NCBI GenBank assembly: GCA_016867835.1
Contig: VGIQ01000008.1
Coordinates: forward strand, 1 to 47,028
DNA: 47,028 nucleotides
From: Calditrichota bacterium
GTDB taxonomy: Bacteria; Electryoneota; AABM5-125-24; Hatepunaeales; Hatepunaeaceae
Reading direction: 5' to 3'
The translations under genes and the position numbers were made by a program. Position 1 is the stretch's first letter; each line of letters begins with the position of its first letter. The notes below the pieces were generated by a model that saw nothing but the letters and a program-made list of their open reading frames with translations, was not told the origin of the DNA and searched no databases. Shown one piece after another: positions 22,195 to 29,177 of this stretch.

Positions 22195-22305
22195 ATGAGT
22201 CTGTTGAAAAACGGCTCTTAGGTGTAATTCGTCAGCACCCCCCCTTCATTCCCCCACCTACTTAGTAGGGGGGGCAAAGGGGAGGTAGTTATTCAGCAAA
22301 CTCAC
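22195..22305. repeat. MITE-like element with imperfect inverted ends
   Basis: About 110 bp bounded by ATGAGTCTGTTGAAAAACGG (22195-22214) and the reverse complement of GTGAGTTTGCTGAATAACTA (22286-22305); about 14 of 20 positions match. A C-run/G-run hairpin lies inside (about 22237-22284). It sits between two lysis-type genes. No target duplication is obvious. Confidence 0.35.
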
Positions 22306-22320
22306 TTAAGAAGAAAGCAT

Positions 22321-22557
22321 ATGAAATCGATTCTCTCTGACTCGGACGGCAATTTGTCGTCAAACCGGCTTATCTTCGTGCTCGGCTGGATCCTGGCGCT
22401 CGGGGTATGGCTGTTTGAATCTATCACCGGAGCCGGGATACCCGAACTTCCGGAGTCGCTCATCTGGCTGCTCGGCATCCTAACCGGCGGCAAGGTCGGT
22501 CAGAAGATCGTGGAGCGGGAGCGGAGCGGGAGGACGTCCGACGATGCTCCGTTTTAA
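22321..22557 (+). CDS. Holin-like small membrane protein
   Basis: A 78-residue protein with two hydrophobic helices (about 16-33 and 43-56, 'LIFVLGWILALGVWLFESI' and 'SLIWLLGILTGG'). A charged C-terminus ('KIVERERSGRTSDD') follows. This matches small phage holins, which open the inner membrane so that the endolysin reaches the wall. It overlaps the endolysin gene by 14 bp, as in classic lysis cassettes. Confidence 0.65.
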   Translation: MKSILSDSDGNLSSNRLIFVLGWILALGVWLFESITGAGIPELPESLIWLLGILTGGKVGQKIVERERSGRTSDDAPF

Positions 22558-22909
22558 AACCGACGAGGTAGCCGGTGAGTGGCGTGACGGACGCCTAAGT
22601 TTGCGGCTCCGGGCGGTGGTGCGGTTCGTCGATTCGTGGGTGAAGGAGCAATGCGGCTTCGACATCGTCCTGACGTCGATCTTTCGGCCGCAAACGACCG
22701 ATTCCGGCGTTCACGCAACCTGGCGGGGCGTCGATATCCGAACCCGCGACTGGCCGGAGGGTGTTGCCGAAACGCTCGCCCGAGAGGTGAACCAGATCTT
22801 CAGATATGACGTCTCTCGTCCGCAGATGAAGACGGCGCTCGTTCACGACGTCGGGCAGGGGACTCATCTGCACTTGCAGGTGAAGGCGGGGGAGGGGGCG
22901 TGGGGGTGA
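22544..22909 (+). CDS. Endolysin, M15-like peptidase
   Basis: A 121-residue protein. 'SGVHATWRGVDIRTRDWPEG' (HxxxxxxD) and 'GTHLHLQV' (the HxH end) supply the zinc ligands expected for the D,D-peptidase/M15 fold of small phage endolysins. 'LTSIFRPQTTDSGVH' corresponds to the conserved 'sgyR' entry region. It should cut stem-peptide links of peptidoglycan at lysis. There is no signal peptide, so it needs the holin. Its ribosome site GGGAGG lies within the holin gene. It closes the phage-derived block. Confidence 0.7.
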   Translation: MLRFKTDEVAGEWRDGRLSLRLRAVVRFVDSWVKEQCGFDIVLTSIFRPQTTDSGVHATWRGVDIRTRDWPEGVAETLAREVNQIFRYDVSRPQMKTALVHDVGQGTHLHLQVKAGEGAWG

Positions 22910-22948
22910 GGGGAAGTTGAATCACCCATCCTTGTTGACCACCTCGGA

Positions 22949-22977
22949 TTGACAAGTATCGCCGCCGATCGTATATT
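22949..22977 (+). promoter_or_regulatory. Near-consensus sigma70 promoter of the DUF2335 cassette
   Basis: TTGACA (22949-22954), a 17-nt spacer and TATATT (22972-22977): the best promoter in the window. It shows that the gene downstream must start after about 22985. Confidence 0.75.
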
Positions 22978-23005
22978 GATTTACTTTAATCCTATTACAC
23001 GTGAG

Positions 23006-23254
23006 ATGAGCACAATGCCAAGAGCTATCAGGCTATTGTTGGAAGCAACTTCGACATTCAGGCTCTTTCCCGACGAACCGCCTCGTTTGCCAACAGGAGA
23101 AACTCTTGTTGAGGCACTGGGAAGTCTCCGGCCCAAAAGCGTTGAAGAGGCTCTTGCCAGTGACTGGCAGCGTGTAGGCGAAGCGCTGTGGTCTGCAATG
23201 AACAAAGTCCGAGATCAACATCCGGAACTGAGCTTTGAATCCAAATCGCGCTGA
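23006..23254 (+). CDS. Small hypothetical protein upstream of DUF2335
   Basis: An 82-residue protein. The ATG at 23006 (or the one at 23015) is chosen because an upstream TTG start would lie in the promoter. It is helical with a Pro-rich middle ('LFPDEPPRLPTGETLVEALGSL') and 'EEALASDWQRVGEALWSAMNKV'. No family recognised. It overlaps the DUF2335 gene by 20 bp, so the two are coupled, and may be partners. Confidence 0.6.
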   Translation: MSTMPRAIRLLLEATSTFRLFPDEPPRLPTGETLVEALGSLRPKSVEEALASDWQRVGEALWSAMNKVRDQHPELSFESKSR

Positions 23255-23678
23255 GCGACGAAGAAGCGAGATAGATGCAAGACGGCGGCCCGATCCGTTG
23301 TCGATTGTCAAAGGTAGTGAGACTAAGGTCAATCTTCATTACGGCCCACTACCCCCACCAGATATATTGAAGGGCTATGATGATGTATTGCCAGGTCTTG
23401 CCGAGACCATAACGACTCAGTTCATACGTGAAAGTGAACACCGCAGAAGCGAAGAGAAGTTGGACAGCGAAGCCATGCGATTGGAACTTAAGGCTGCGAG
23501 ATCGGCATTCACCCGAGCGCAGTGGTTTGTGCTGACTCTTGGCGTTCTTACTTTAACCATTGCCGGTATTTTGGCCTATAAGGGTGCGTATGGTTGGGCT
23601 AGCGGCTTCGGGTTGCCTTCACTCGTGGCCGTTGCCACAGCTTTGCTCACCAGTGTACGCAAAGGAAAAGGCTCTTAG
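23235..23678 (+). CDS. DUF2335 predicted membrane protein
   Basis: A 147-residue protein with a TTG start inside the preceding gene. An Arg-rich N-terminus is followed by the family signature 'YGPLPPPDILKGYDDVLPGLAETI' (about 36-59). Next come a coiled coil (about 65-88) and two transmembrane helices (about 96-115 and 122-139). Proteins of this family occur sporadically in bacteria and phages; no biochemical role is established to my knowledge. Coupling to an unknown small gene behind a strong promoter, right after a phage-derived block, suggests a mobile accessory cassette. Confidence 0.75.
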   Translation: MNPNRAERRRSEIDARRRPDPLSIVKGSETKVNLHYGPLPPPDILKGYDDVLPGLAETITTQFIRESEHRRSEEKLDSEAMRLELKAARSAFTRAQWFVLTLGVLTLTIAGILAYKGAYGWASGFGLPSLVAVATALLTSVRKGKGS

Positions 23679-23715
23679 AAGGGTGCCAGCAACAACTCGA
23701 ATAGCTCACTCTCAC

Positions 23716-23745
23716 CTGCCCGACCGGTTGCAATCGGTTGGGCAG
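23716..23745. terminator. Hairpin upstream of the FKBP gene
   Basis: CTGCCCGACCG/CGGTTGGGCAG, 11 bp with one G-T pair and an 8-nt loop, 37 bp after the DUF2335 stop. Weak U-content downstream (TGCCTTATCTT). Likely terminates the cassette. Confidence 0.55.
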
Positions 23746-23781
23746 TGCCTTATCTTGAGGCTTTCTAATCAAAGGTTCCCC

Positions 23782-24474
23782 ATGCGCCGCACCATCATCA
23801 TCGCCTGCGGACTCGTCTTTGCCGGCTGCCAGGGCAACGCCCAGGAGAAGGTCAAACTCGACACCCAGGCCGACAAGGTCAGTTACTCGATCGGCATCGA
23901 CATTGGCCGGTCCTTTAAGATGCAAGGTATCGAGATCAACACCGCCGCCTTCCTGCAAGGCCTTAAGGACGGCATCGAAGGCTCTGGGCAGATGCTCAGC
24001 GACGAGCAGATGTCGCAGACGATGCAGCAGTTCCAGTCCGATATGATGAACAAGGTCGCCGATGCCGACAAGCCGGCCGCCGACCAGAATCAAAAGGAAG
24101 GCGAAATGTTCCTTGCCGAAAACGGCAAACGGCCCGGCGTCGTTACGACCGCCAGCGGTCTGCAATACGAAGTGATCACCGAAGGCACCGGCGATCGCCC
24201 GACCGCGGAATCCTACGTCACCGTCCACTACCGCGGGACGCTGATCGACGGCAAGGAGTTCGACTCTTCCTACAAGCGCGGCGAGCCAACCTCGTTCCCC
24301 CTCAGCGGCGTCATTGCCGGCTGGACGGAAGGCCTCCAGTTGATGAAGGTGGGGTCAAAGTATAAATTCTTCATTCCGCCCAACCTCGCCTACGGACCGC
24401 GTGGAGCCGGATCGGACATCGGCCCGAATGCGACGCTGATCTTCGAAGTCGAGTTGATCGGGTTGCAGAAGTAA
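23782..24474 (+). CDS. FKBP-type peptidyl-prolyl isomerase lipoprotein (Mip/FkpA type)
   Basis: A 230-residue exported isomerase. The signal ends in the lipobox 'LVFAGC' (Cys at about 16), so it is a lipoprotein. A helical dimerisation domain (about 28-115, 'KVSYSIGIDIGRSFKMQGIEI') is followed by the FKBP domain ('VTVHYRGTLIDGKEFDSSYKRGEPTSFPL', 'GWTEGLQLMKVGSKYKFFIPPNLAYGPRG'). The active-site aromatic and Asp residues are in place. It probably folds outer-membrane or secreted proteins in the periplasm. I chose the ATG at 23782 because the upstream in-frame region lies within the DUF2335 gene. Confidence 0.92.
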   Translation: MRRTIIIACGLVFAGCQGNAQEKVKLDTQADKVSYSIGIDIGRSFKMQGIEINTAAFLQGLKDGIEGSGQMLSDEQMSQTMQQFQSDMMNKVADADKPAADQNQKEGEMFLAENGKRPGVVTTASGLQYEVITEGTGDRPTAESYVTVHYRGTLIDGKEFDSSYKRGEPTSFPLSGVIAGWTEGLQLMKVGSKYKFFIPPNLAYGPRGAGSDIGPNATLIFEVELIGLQK

Positions 24475-24573
24475 GGGAGCGTGGGGTACTTCCAGGTGCT
24501 CGCTTACAACGAGAGGTGATATTTGAACGTCGTCCCACGCAGGCTGAAACCCAGATCGGAAGGACTCGACTGG

Positions 24574-24632
24574 ATCCCCGCCTGCGCGGGGATGACGAAG
24601 CAGGGGTATTACGCTTATTTTCTCAAGCAGAT
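24574..24632. repeat. CCCGC/GCGGG hairpin, locus C, with 26-nt shared tail
   Basis: ATCCCCGC-CTGC-GCGGGGAT (24574-24593) and then the 26-nt segment (24607-24632) that also follows the hairpins at 6514-6574 (6589-6614), with one mismatch. Lies between convergent genes. Confidence 0.75.
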
Positions 24633-24646
24633 GAAGGGCGGTAGCC

Positions 24647-25822
24647 CTACCCACTAATCAGCACCCGAATCGTCGTGCCCCGATCGGGCGCCGACTCGGC
24701 GACGAAAATGCGCCCGCGGTGAAAGTCCTCGATGATCCGCCTCGATAGTGAAAGCCCCAATCCCCACCCCCGCGGCTTGGTAGTGTAGCCCGGACGGAAA
24801 ATTTCCCGATGAAGGCGTCGCGGCAACCCGACGCCTTCATCGCTCACGTCGATCGCGACCCTTCGACCCGGCTTCGATCCGATCACCTTTAGCGCCCCCG
24901 AGCGGCCTTTCATCGCCTCGGCACCGTTCTTGACCAGATTCTCAATAACCCATTCGAAGAGCATCGGGTTGACCGCAGCCTGAAGGTCAGCCGGAACTTC
25001 GACGGTTATGGCAACCTGATTGCCGGCGGTCTCGGGCAGACGGCGGCGGATGTAGTTTGCTGCCGATTCAACCACCGGCTTCAGTGCCGTCCTTGTGAGC
25101 GGCGCGGAAGAGCCGATCTGGTTGAACCGCTCGGCAACGGTCCGAAGCCGCTCCAGATCGCGCGCCATTTCTTCCTTCATTGCCGGATCGCCGCCCCGTT
25201 CGCCGAGCAGTTCAACCCAGCCGTAAAGCGAGGTGAGCGGCGTCCCCAACTGGTGTGCCGTTTCGCGCGCCATACCGACCCACACCGACCGCTCTTCACC
25301 CTTCTTGATGCTGACGAATCCAATGTAGCCGATGAGGATCAAGCCTCCGACCAGTGCCACCTCGATATAGGGGAGCAGTCGCAGCCGTATGATCTGGGGT
25401 GTGTCGCCGTAGCAGAAGTAGAAGGTAAGATTGAATTCCGGAATGGCGATTTCGACCGGTTGATTACCGGCACTTAGCCATTCGCGCTGGTAGTCCGCTG
25501 CCCGCAGTCTTGCGGCATCATAAGGAAGGGCTTCGAGTTCCGGCACTCCGGACCAGGACATCGGCAGTCCCTGCCCGTCGGCGACGATGAGCGGGAAGTC
25601 CTTGGTCGCCATTTCGGAGAGATAGGCGTTTAGCGCAGCGTCATCACCGGCGGTGAAGAGGGACTTGAACCGCTCGACCTTAAGCGTCAGGTAACGGCGC
25701 GACGACTCGCGAAGATCGTTCACCATCCGGTCGGTGTAGTAGAGGACGCCGAGAACGATCGCGACCGCCGCTGCGAACATCGCCCCCTTGAAACTGCCAA
25801 TATAGCGATAGGGGATGATCAT
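24647..25822 (-). CDS. Sensor histidine kinase
   Basis: A 391-residue membrane kinase. Two transmembrane helices (about 13-29 and 152-171) bracket a periplasmic sensor of about 120 residues with no known fold by eye. The H-box 'ARETAHQLGTPLTSLYGW' carries the phospho-acceptor H190. The N-box ('NLVKNGAEAMKG'), G1 ('DVSDEGVGLPRRL'), F-box ('IFRPGYTTKP') and G2 ('GWGLGLSLS') of the HATPase follow, so it should be active. No response regulator is adjacent, so it is an orphan in this window. It is separated from the MFS gene upstream by only 22 bp and is probably co-transcribed with it. Confidence 0.9.
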   Translation of the reverse strand: MIIPYRYIGSFKGAMFAAAVAIVLGVLYYTDRMVNDLRESSRRYLTLKVERFKSLFTAGDDAALNAYLSEMATKDFPLIVADGQGLPMSWSGVPELEALPYDAARLRAADYQREWLSAGNQPVEIAIPEFNLTFYFCYGDTPQIIRLRLLPYIEVALVGGLILIGYIGFVSIKKGEERSVWVGMARETAHQLGTPLTSLYGWVELLGERGGDPAMKEEMARDLERLRTVAERFNQIGSSAPLTRTALKPVVESAANYIRRRLPETAGNQVAITVEVPADLQAAVNPMLFEWVIENLVKNGAEAMKGRSGALKVIGSKPGRRVAIDVSDEGVGLPRRLHREIFRPGYTTKPRGWGLGLSLSRRIIEDFHRGRIFVAESAPDRGTTIRVLISG

Positions 25823-25844
25823 AGCGCTCCTTACTCCCCACTAA

Positions 25845-27197
25845 TCAGTGAACCGGGTGCATTTGGGCGCGCAGTGTCCGGTAATCGCCACGTTTCAAGT
25901 CAAGGCGACGCATCCAGATCATCATCAGTCCGGCCAGCATCCAGAGGGCGCTGCTGATAGCCAGCGTCACCGGGCGTCCGAAGAGGCTCATGGAGGCCAG
26001 TCCCAGGAGCGGCGCAAACGAGCCCCTGATGCTCGTCGCAGCCACATGCACCGACTGATAGATGTTCGAGTCCTCACCGCCGGAAAAGCGGATAGACGAA
26101 AGATTCCATAGCACCACGACGCCGCTCATCGCGATACCGAAAACGGCGAACGCCGTATGAATGGCCATCAGCCGTAGGGTGCCGGTGAAGAGCAGCGCGG
26201 ACAGCAGCAGCAGCGGATAGGTCGCGAGCAGCCAGAAGGTCAATGTCCCCATCCGGTGCGGCGTCGAACGGTCGAAGAACCGTCCGCAGACCGGAATAGC
26301 CAGGATCATTGCGGTCTTCATCACCGCGCCCTGGGCAGTGCCGATCTGACGATAGGTTAACTCGAGGTCGTCAACAAGATAGAGCGGCACCACCGGCAGG
26401 ATCATCATGAAGGCGATGCCGTAGAGCATGAAAGCGGTCTCGAAGCGGAGGAAGTCGGGGCGCTTCGTCAGCAGTTCGATCATCTGGGCTACCGGTCGGT
26501 AAGCGAGACGGCCGCCCAGTTCGACCCGGTCGCCGGATGCCCGCCGAGTCGGTATCGTCCCCAAAAGATAGACTGCGCCAAAGAGGATAAGCGCCATGGG
26601 GAGGAAGATATGGCGATAACCGGTATCGACACGGTCCATGTAGATGCCGGCTCCGAAAGCCAGAATCCCCGCGATGCCCATCGCCAGCGACTGTGCCAGG
26701 CCATAGACCCGCCCGGTGCGCCGGGGATCGGTATGCTGCTGCAAGACCCGGTTCTCCGCCTGCCCGAAGAGCGCTTGAATGAAAAGATGATAGAGCAGCC
26801 AGATAGCCAGCAGGTGTCCGACCCCGGAGAGAAACATCCCGCTCGCCACCGAAAGCGCGCCCAGACTGCCGAAGAGGAGGATGAACTTCCCCTGACTACG
26901 GCCTTGCATCAACCTCGCCCACCAGAGCGACGAGGCAGCGCCGAGCGGGGCGATCATGGTCAGCGCGGTTACCTCAAGGGCCGAGGCTCCGAGCGACTTA
27001 CGGGCGATCACTTCTCCGAATCCGAGCAGACCGGGAACCGCCCCCATCAGTGCGGCATAGGTCATATACCGCGTAAGGTGCGAGGGTGACTCGGCTCTCT
27101 GACCCGCGACAGGCACTTCCGGAGCGGTGGTGATGGCGCCCGCCTCCTGAAGGTAGTGACGGGGCCGGAAGCGGATCAAGCGACCGATGATGGACAT
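25845..27197 (-). CDS. Major facilitator superfamily transporter
   Basis: A 450-residue protein with about 12 hydrophobic helices spread over the length. A cytoplasmic loop after helix 6 carries 'GTIPTRRASGDRVELGGRLAY'. 'ENRVLQQHTDPRRTGRVYGLAQSLAMGIAGILAFGAGIYMD' fits the conserved helix 4-5 region of MFS carriers. The substrate cannot be told. It lies upstream of the histidine kinase in the same orientation with a short gap, which hints at co-regulation. Confidence 0.8.
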   Translation of the reverse strand: MSIIGRLIRFRPRHYLQEAGAITTAPEVPVAGQRAESPSHLTRYMTYAALMGAVPGLLGFGEVIARKSLGASALEVTALTMIAPLGAASSLWWARLMQGRSQGKFILLFGSLGALSVASGMFLSGVGHLLAIWLLYHLFIQALFGQAENRVLQQHTDPRRTGRVYGLAQSLAMGIAGILAFGAGIYMDRVDTGYRHIFLPMALILFGAVYLLGTIPTRRASGDRVELGGRLAYRPVAQMIELLTKRPDFLRFETAFMLYGIAFMMILPVVPLYLVDDLELTYRQIGTAQGAVMKTAMILAIPVCGRFFDRSTPHRMGTLTFWLLATYPLLLLSALLFTGTLRLMAIHTAFAVFGIAMSGVVVLWNLSSIRFSGGEDSNIYQSVHVAATSIRGSFAPLLGLASMSLFGRPVTLAISSALWMLAGLMMIWMRRLDLKRGDYRTLRAQMHPVH

Positions 27198-27276
27198 AGG
27201 GATATATTACGACCGGAGCAAAGCAAAGATGCGAAGTTAGGCAGTGTTGGCGCTGCGTTTTCAAGAAAATGGCAAA

Positions 27277-27298
27277 GGGCTGCCGCATAGGACAGCCC
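27277..27298 (-). terminator. Weak terminator after the S41 protease gene
   Basis: On the minus strand GGGCTG-10 nt-CAGCCC followed by TTTGCCATTTTC, about 50 bp past the protease stop. Confidence 0.45.
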
Positions 27299-27348
27299 CT
27301 CGCATCACCTAACGGCGCAAAATGCTGCATCGCACTTGGAAGAAACCT

Positions 27349-29097
27349 CTATTGCCTGGTCCTGTTCCGGCCCAGCGCAACGGTCGAACCGAGCAGAGCA
27401 GCATATTCGTCGGGACTCTTAAGGATCCGAACCGCCTCAGAGATTTGGGGATCGTCGTCGAGGGAGGCTTTGATGCGCCCGTCCCGGCCCTGGGTTGCAT
27501 TCGCGATCTCCCGCTCGAGATTTTGCCGGATGAACTCCCGCAGGGCCGGAGTCGTCGCGCGGCTGTCACGTTGGAGGTGCGCTTCGAGGGAATCGAGGAG
27601 CGTGAAATAGCGTTTGTCGAGTGAATCGGTCCGGCCAATGTCGCGAAGGGCTTTAAGATCCGATTCGCCTCGCAGCGGTGGTGTGAATTTGGCGCTGTCG
27701 AGGAACCGGTCGAAAGACTTCAGCAATCCCGCATCGACTTCGACGCGCTGCGGCTTGCCAAACCTGGTGATCCAGTCGCTGACGAAGGTGAAGAAGAGGT
27801 CGCGACGGAACATTTCCACTCCGGCCGGATCGACGGGCGGGAATTCGACCTTTACATCTGGAGTGATACCGCCGCCGCCGAAGACGCTGCGACCGGCGCG
27901 GGTGGCGAACTTGGGATGCGCCGAATCGCCGTCGGCACTTGCCGTCTGGTCCGGTAGTTCGACGGACTCGCCGGCGTCCTCGTCATCGCTGCCGAACGCG
28001 ACTAAACTGTCGGATACCGTTCGATCGCGCTGGATGAGACGGCCCGAGGGAGTATAGTAACGCGCAGTCGTGATCTTCAAAGCTGCGCCTTCGTTCAGAT
28101 TGATGACCGATTGCACAAGGCCCTTGCCGAAGGTTGTCGTTCCCACCAGCACTCCGCGGTCGAGGTCTTGAATGGCTCCGGCGACTATCTCGGAAGCCGA
28201 AGCGCTGCCTCCGTTGATCAACACCACCAGAGGGATTTCGGCAGCCTTGGGTTCGCCTTTGGCTTCGAATGTCCGGTCCGAGCGCGGCACCCGGCCCTTG
28301 GTGGAAACGATCGGATCGCCGGGCTTCAAAAACTCCTTGGCGACATCGATTGCGGCCGGGAGCAGGCCGCCCGGGTTCGACCTAAGATCGAGTACCAGCC
28401 CCTTGGGTCGTTTCGCCATCAGCATCGTCAGGGCGCTGTCGAGTTCCTTACCGGCGCGGTTAGAGAAGTGCACCAGTTTCAGGTAGGCGATGTCGTTGTC
28501 GAGCATCCCGGCATAGGAGACATCGCGCACCCGAATCAGTTCACGGGTAAGAACGTAGTCCAGCGGCCGGTCGTAGCCCGGACGACGCACGGTGAGGGTA
28601 ACGTCGGTGCCCTGCGGTCCCCGAATGAGACGGGAGGCGTCCGAGGTGGTGAACCCGGCGGTGGACTTACCATCGACGGCGATGATAACATCGCCGGCGC
28701 GAAGTCCCTTGCGAGCCGCGGGGGTTTCCTCGATGGGCGAAATCACCGTCAGTTCCCGCTTTGGCCCCCGCAGACCGATCTCGATCCCAACCCCGCCGTA
28801 TTGGCCATGGGTGATCACCTCGAGGTCTTCGGTCTGGTCCGGCTCGTAAAAGACCGTATAGGGATCGAGCGTTCCGAGCATCCCGCGAATGCCGGCCTTG
28901 ATGAACTTGTCGCTGTCGATCTCCTCGACATAGTTCTTGCTGATTTCGCGGTAGATGTCGCCGAAGAGTCGGATCTGGGAGCCTGTGCCCCGGTAACGCG
29001 CCTCTTGATCTACGGCTGTGCTGCGAGGCTCCTGGGCGGTGAGCAGTCCCACCGCGAGGAGCGATGCCAGCCCCCAAATCGTAAGTCGTTTCAACAC
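27349..29097 (-). CDS. ctpA: C-terminal processing protease, S41 family
   Basis: A 582-residue exported serine protease. It has a signal peptide (about 1-21), an N-terminal helical region, a PDZ domain ('GVGIEIGLRGPKRELTVISPIEETPAARKGLRAGDVIIAVDGK', about 98-140) and the tail-protease domain. 'LINGGSASASEIVAGAIQD' carries the nucleophile Ser and 'TTFGKGLVQ' the general-base Lys. The C-terminal 170 residues form an additional helical domain, longer than in minimal CtpA. It removes C-terminal peptides from periplasmic or envelope proteins. The gene reads toward the MFS gene. Confidence 0.9.
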   Translation of the reverse strand: MLKRLTIWGLASLLAVGLLTAQEPRSTAVDQEARYRGTGSQIRLFGDIYREISKNYVEEIDSDKFIKAGIRGMLGTLDPYTVFYEPDQTEDLEVITHGQYGGVGIEIGLRGPKRELTVISPIEETPAARKGLRAGDVIIAVDGKSTAGFTTSDASRLIRGPQGTDVTLTVRRPGYDRPLDYVLTRELIRVRDVSYAGMLDNDIAYLKLVHFSNRAGKELDSALTMLMAKRPKGLVLDLRSNPGGLLPAAIDVAKEFLKPGDPIVSTKGRVPRSDRTFEAKGEPKAAEIPLVVLINGGSASASEIVAGAIQDLDRGVLVGTTTFGKGLVQSVINLNEGAALKITTARYYTPSGRLIQRDRTVSDSLVAFGSDDEDAGESVELPDQTASADGDSAHPKFATRAGRSVFGGGGITPDVKVEFPPVDPAGVEMFRRDLFFTFVSDWITRFGKPQRVEVDAGLLKSFDRFLDSAKFTPPLRGESDLKALRDIGRTDSLDKRYFTLLDSLEAHLQRDSRATTPALREFIRQNLEREIANATQGRDGRIKASLDDDPQISEAVRILKSPDEYAALLGSTVALGRNRTRQ

Positions 29098-29119
29098 TAT
29101 CGATTACCTTTTAAAATGC

Positions 29120-29147
29120 GGATGACTAATGACCAATGATCAATGAA
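29120..29147. repeat. Heptamer repeat YAATGAY-like x4
   Basis: GGATGAC, TAATGAC, CAATGAT, CAATGAA in the short gap between the patatin and S41 genes. Confidence 0.7.
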
Positions 29148-29177
29148 GCAGCGGTCGGGCGTCATCGACACGGGTCA

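Noticed and set aside
11443-22909. Attachment sites or an integrase for the phage-derived block
   Set aside because: No recombinase gene and no direct repeat of att type could be seen at the block edges. The AAGGCTY arrays are too short and internal.
22949-23005. A TTG start at 22949 for the small gene before DUF2335
   Set aside because: It would lie exactly on the -35 box of the best promoter, so the ATG at 23006 or 23015 is used.
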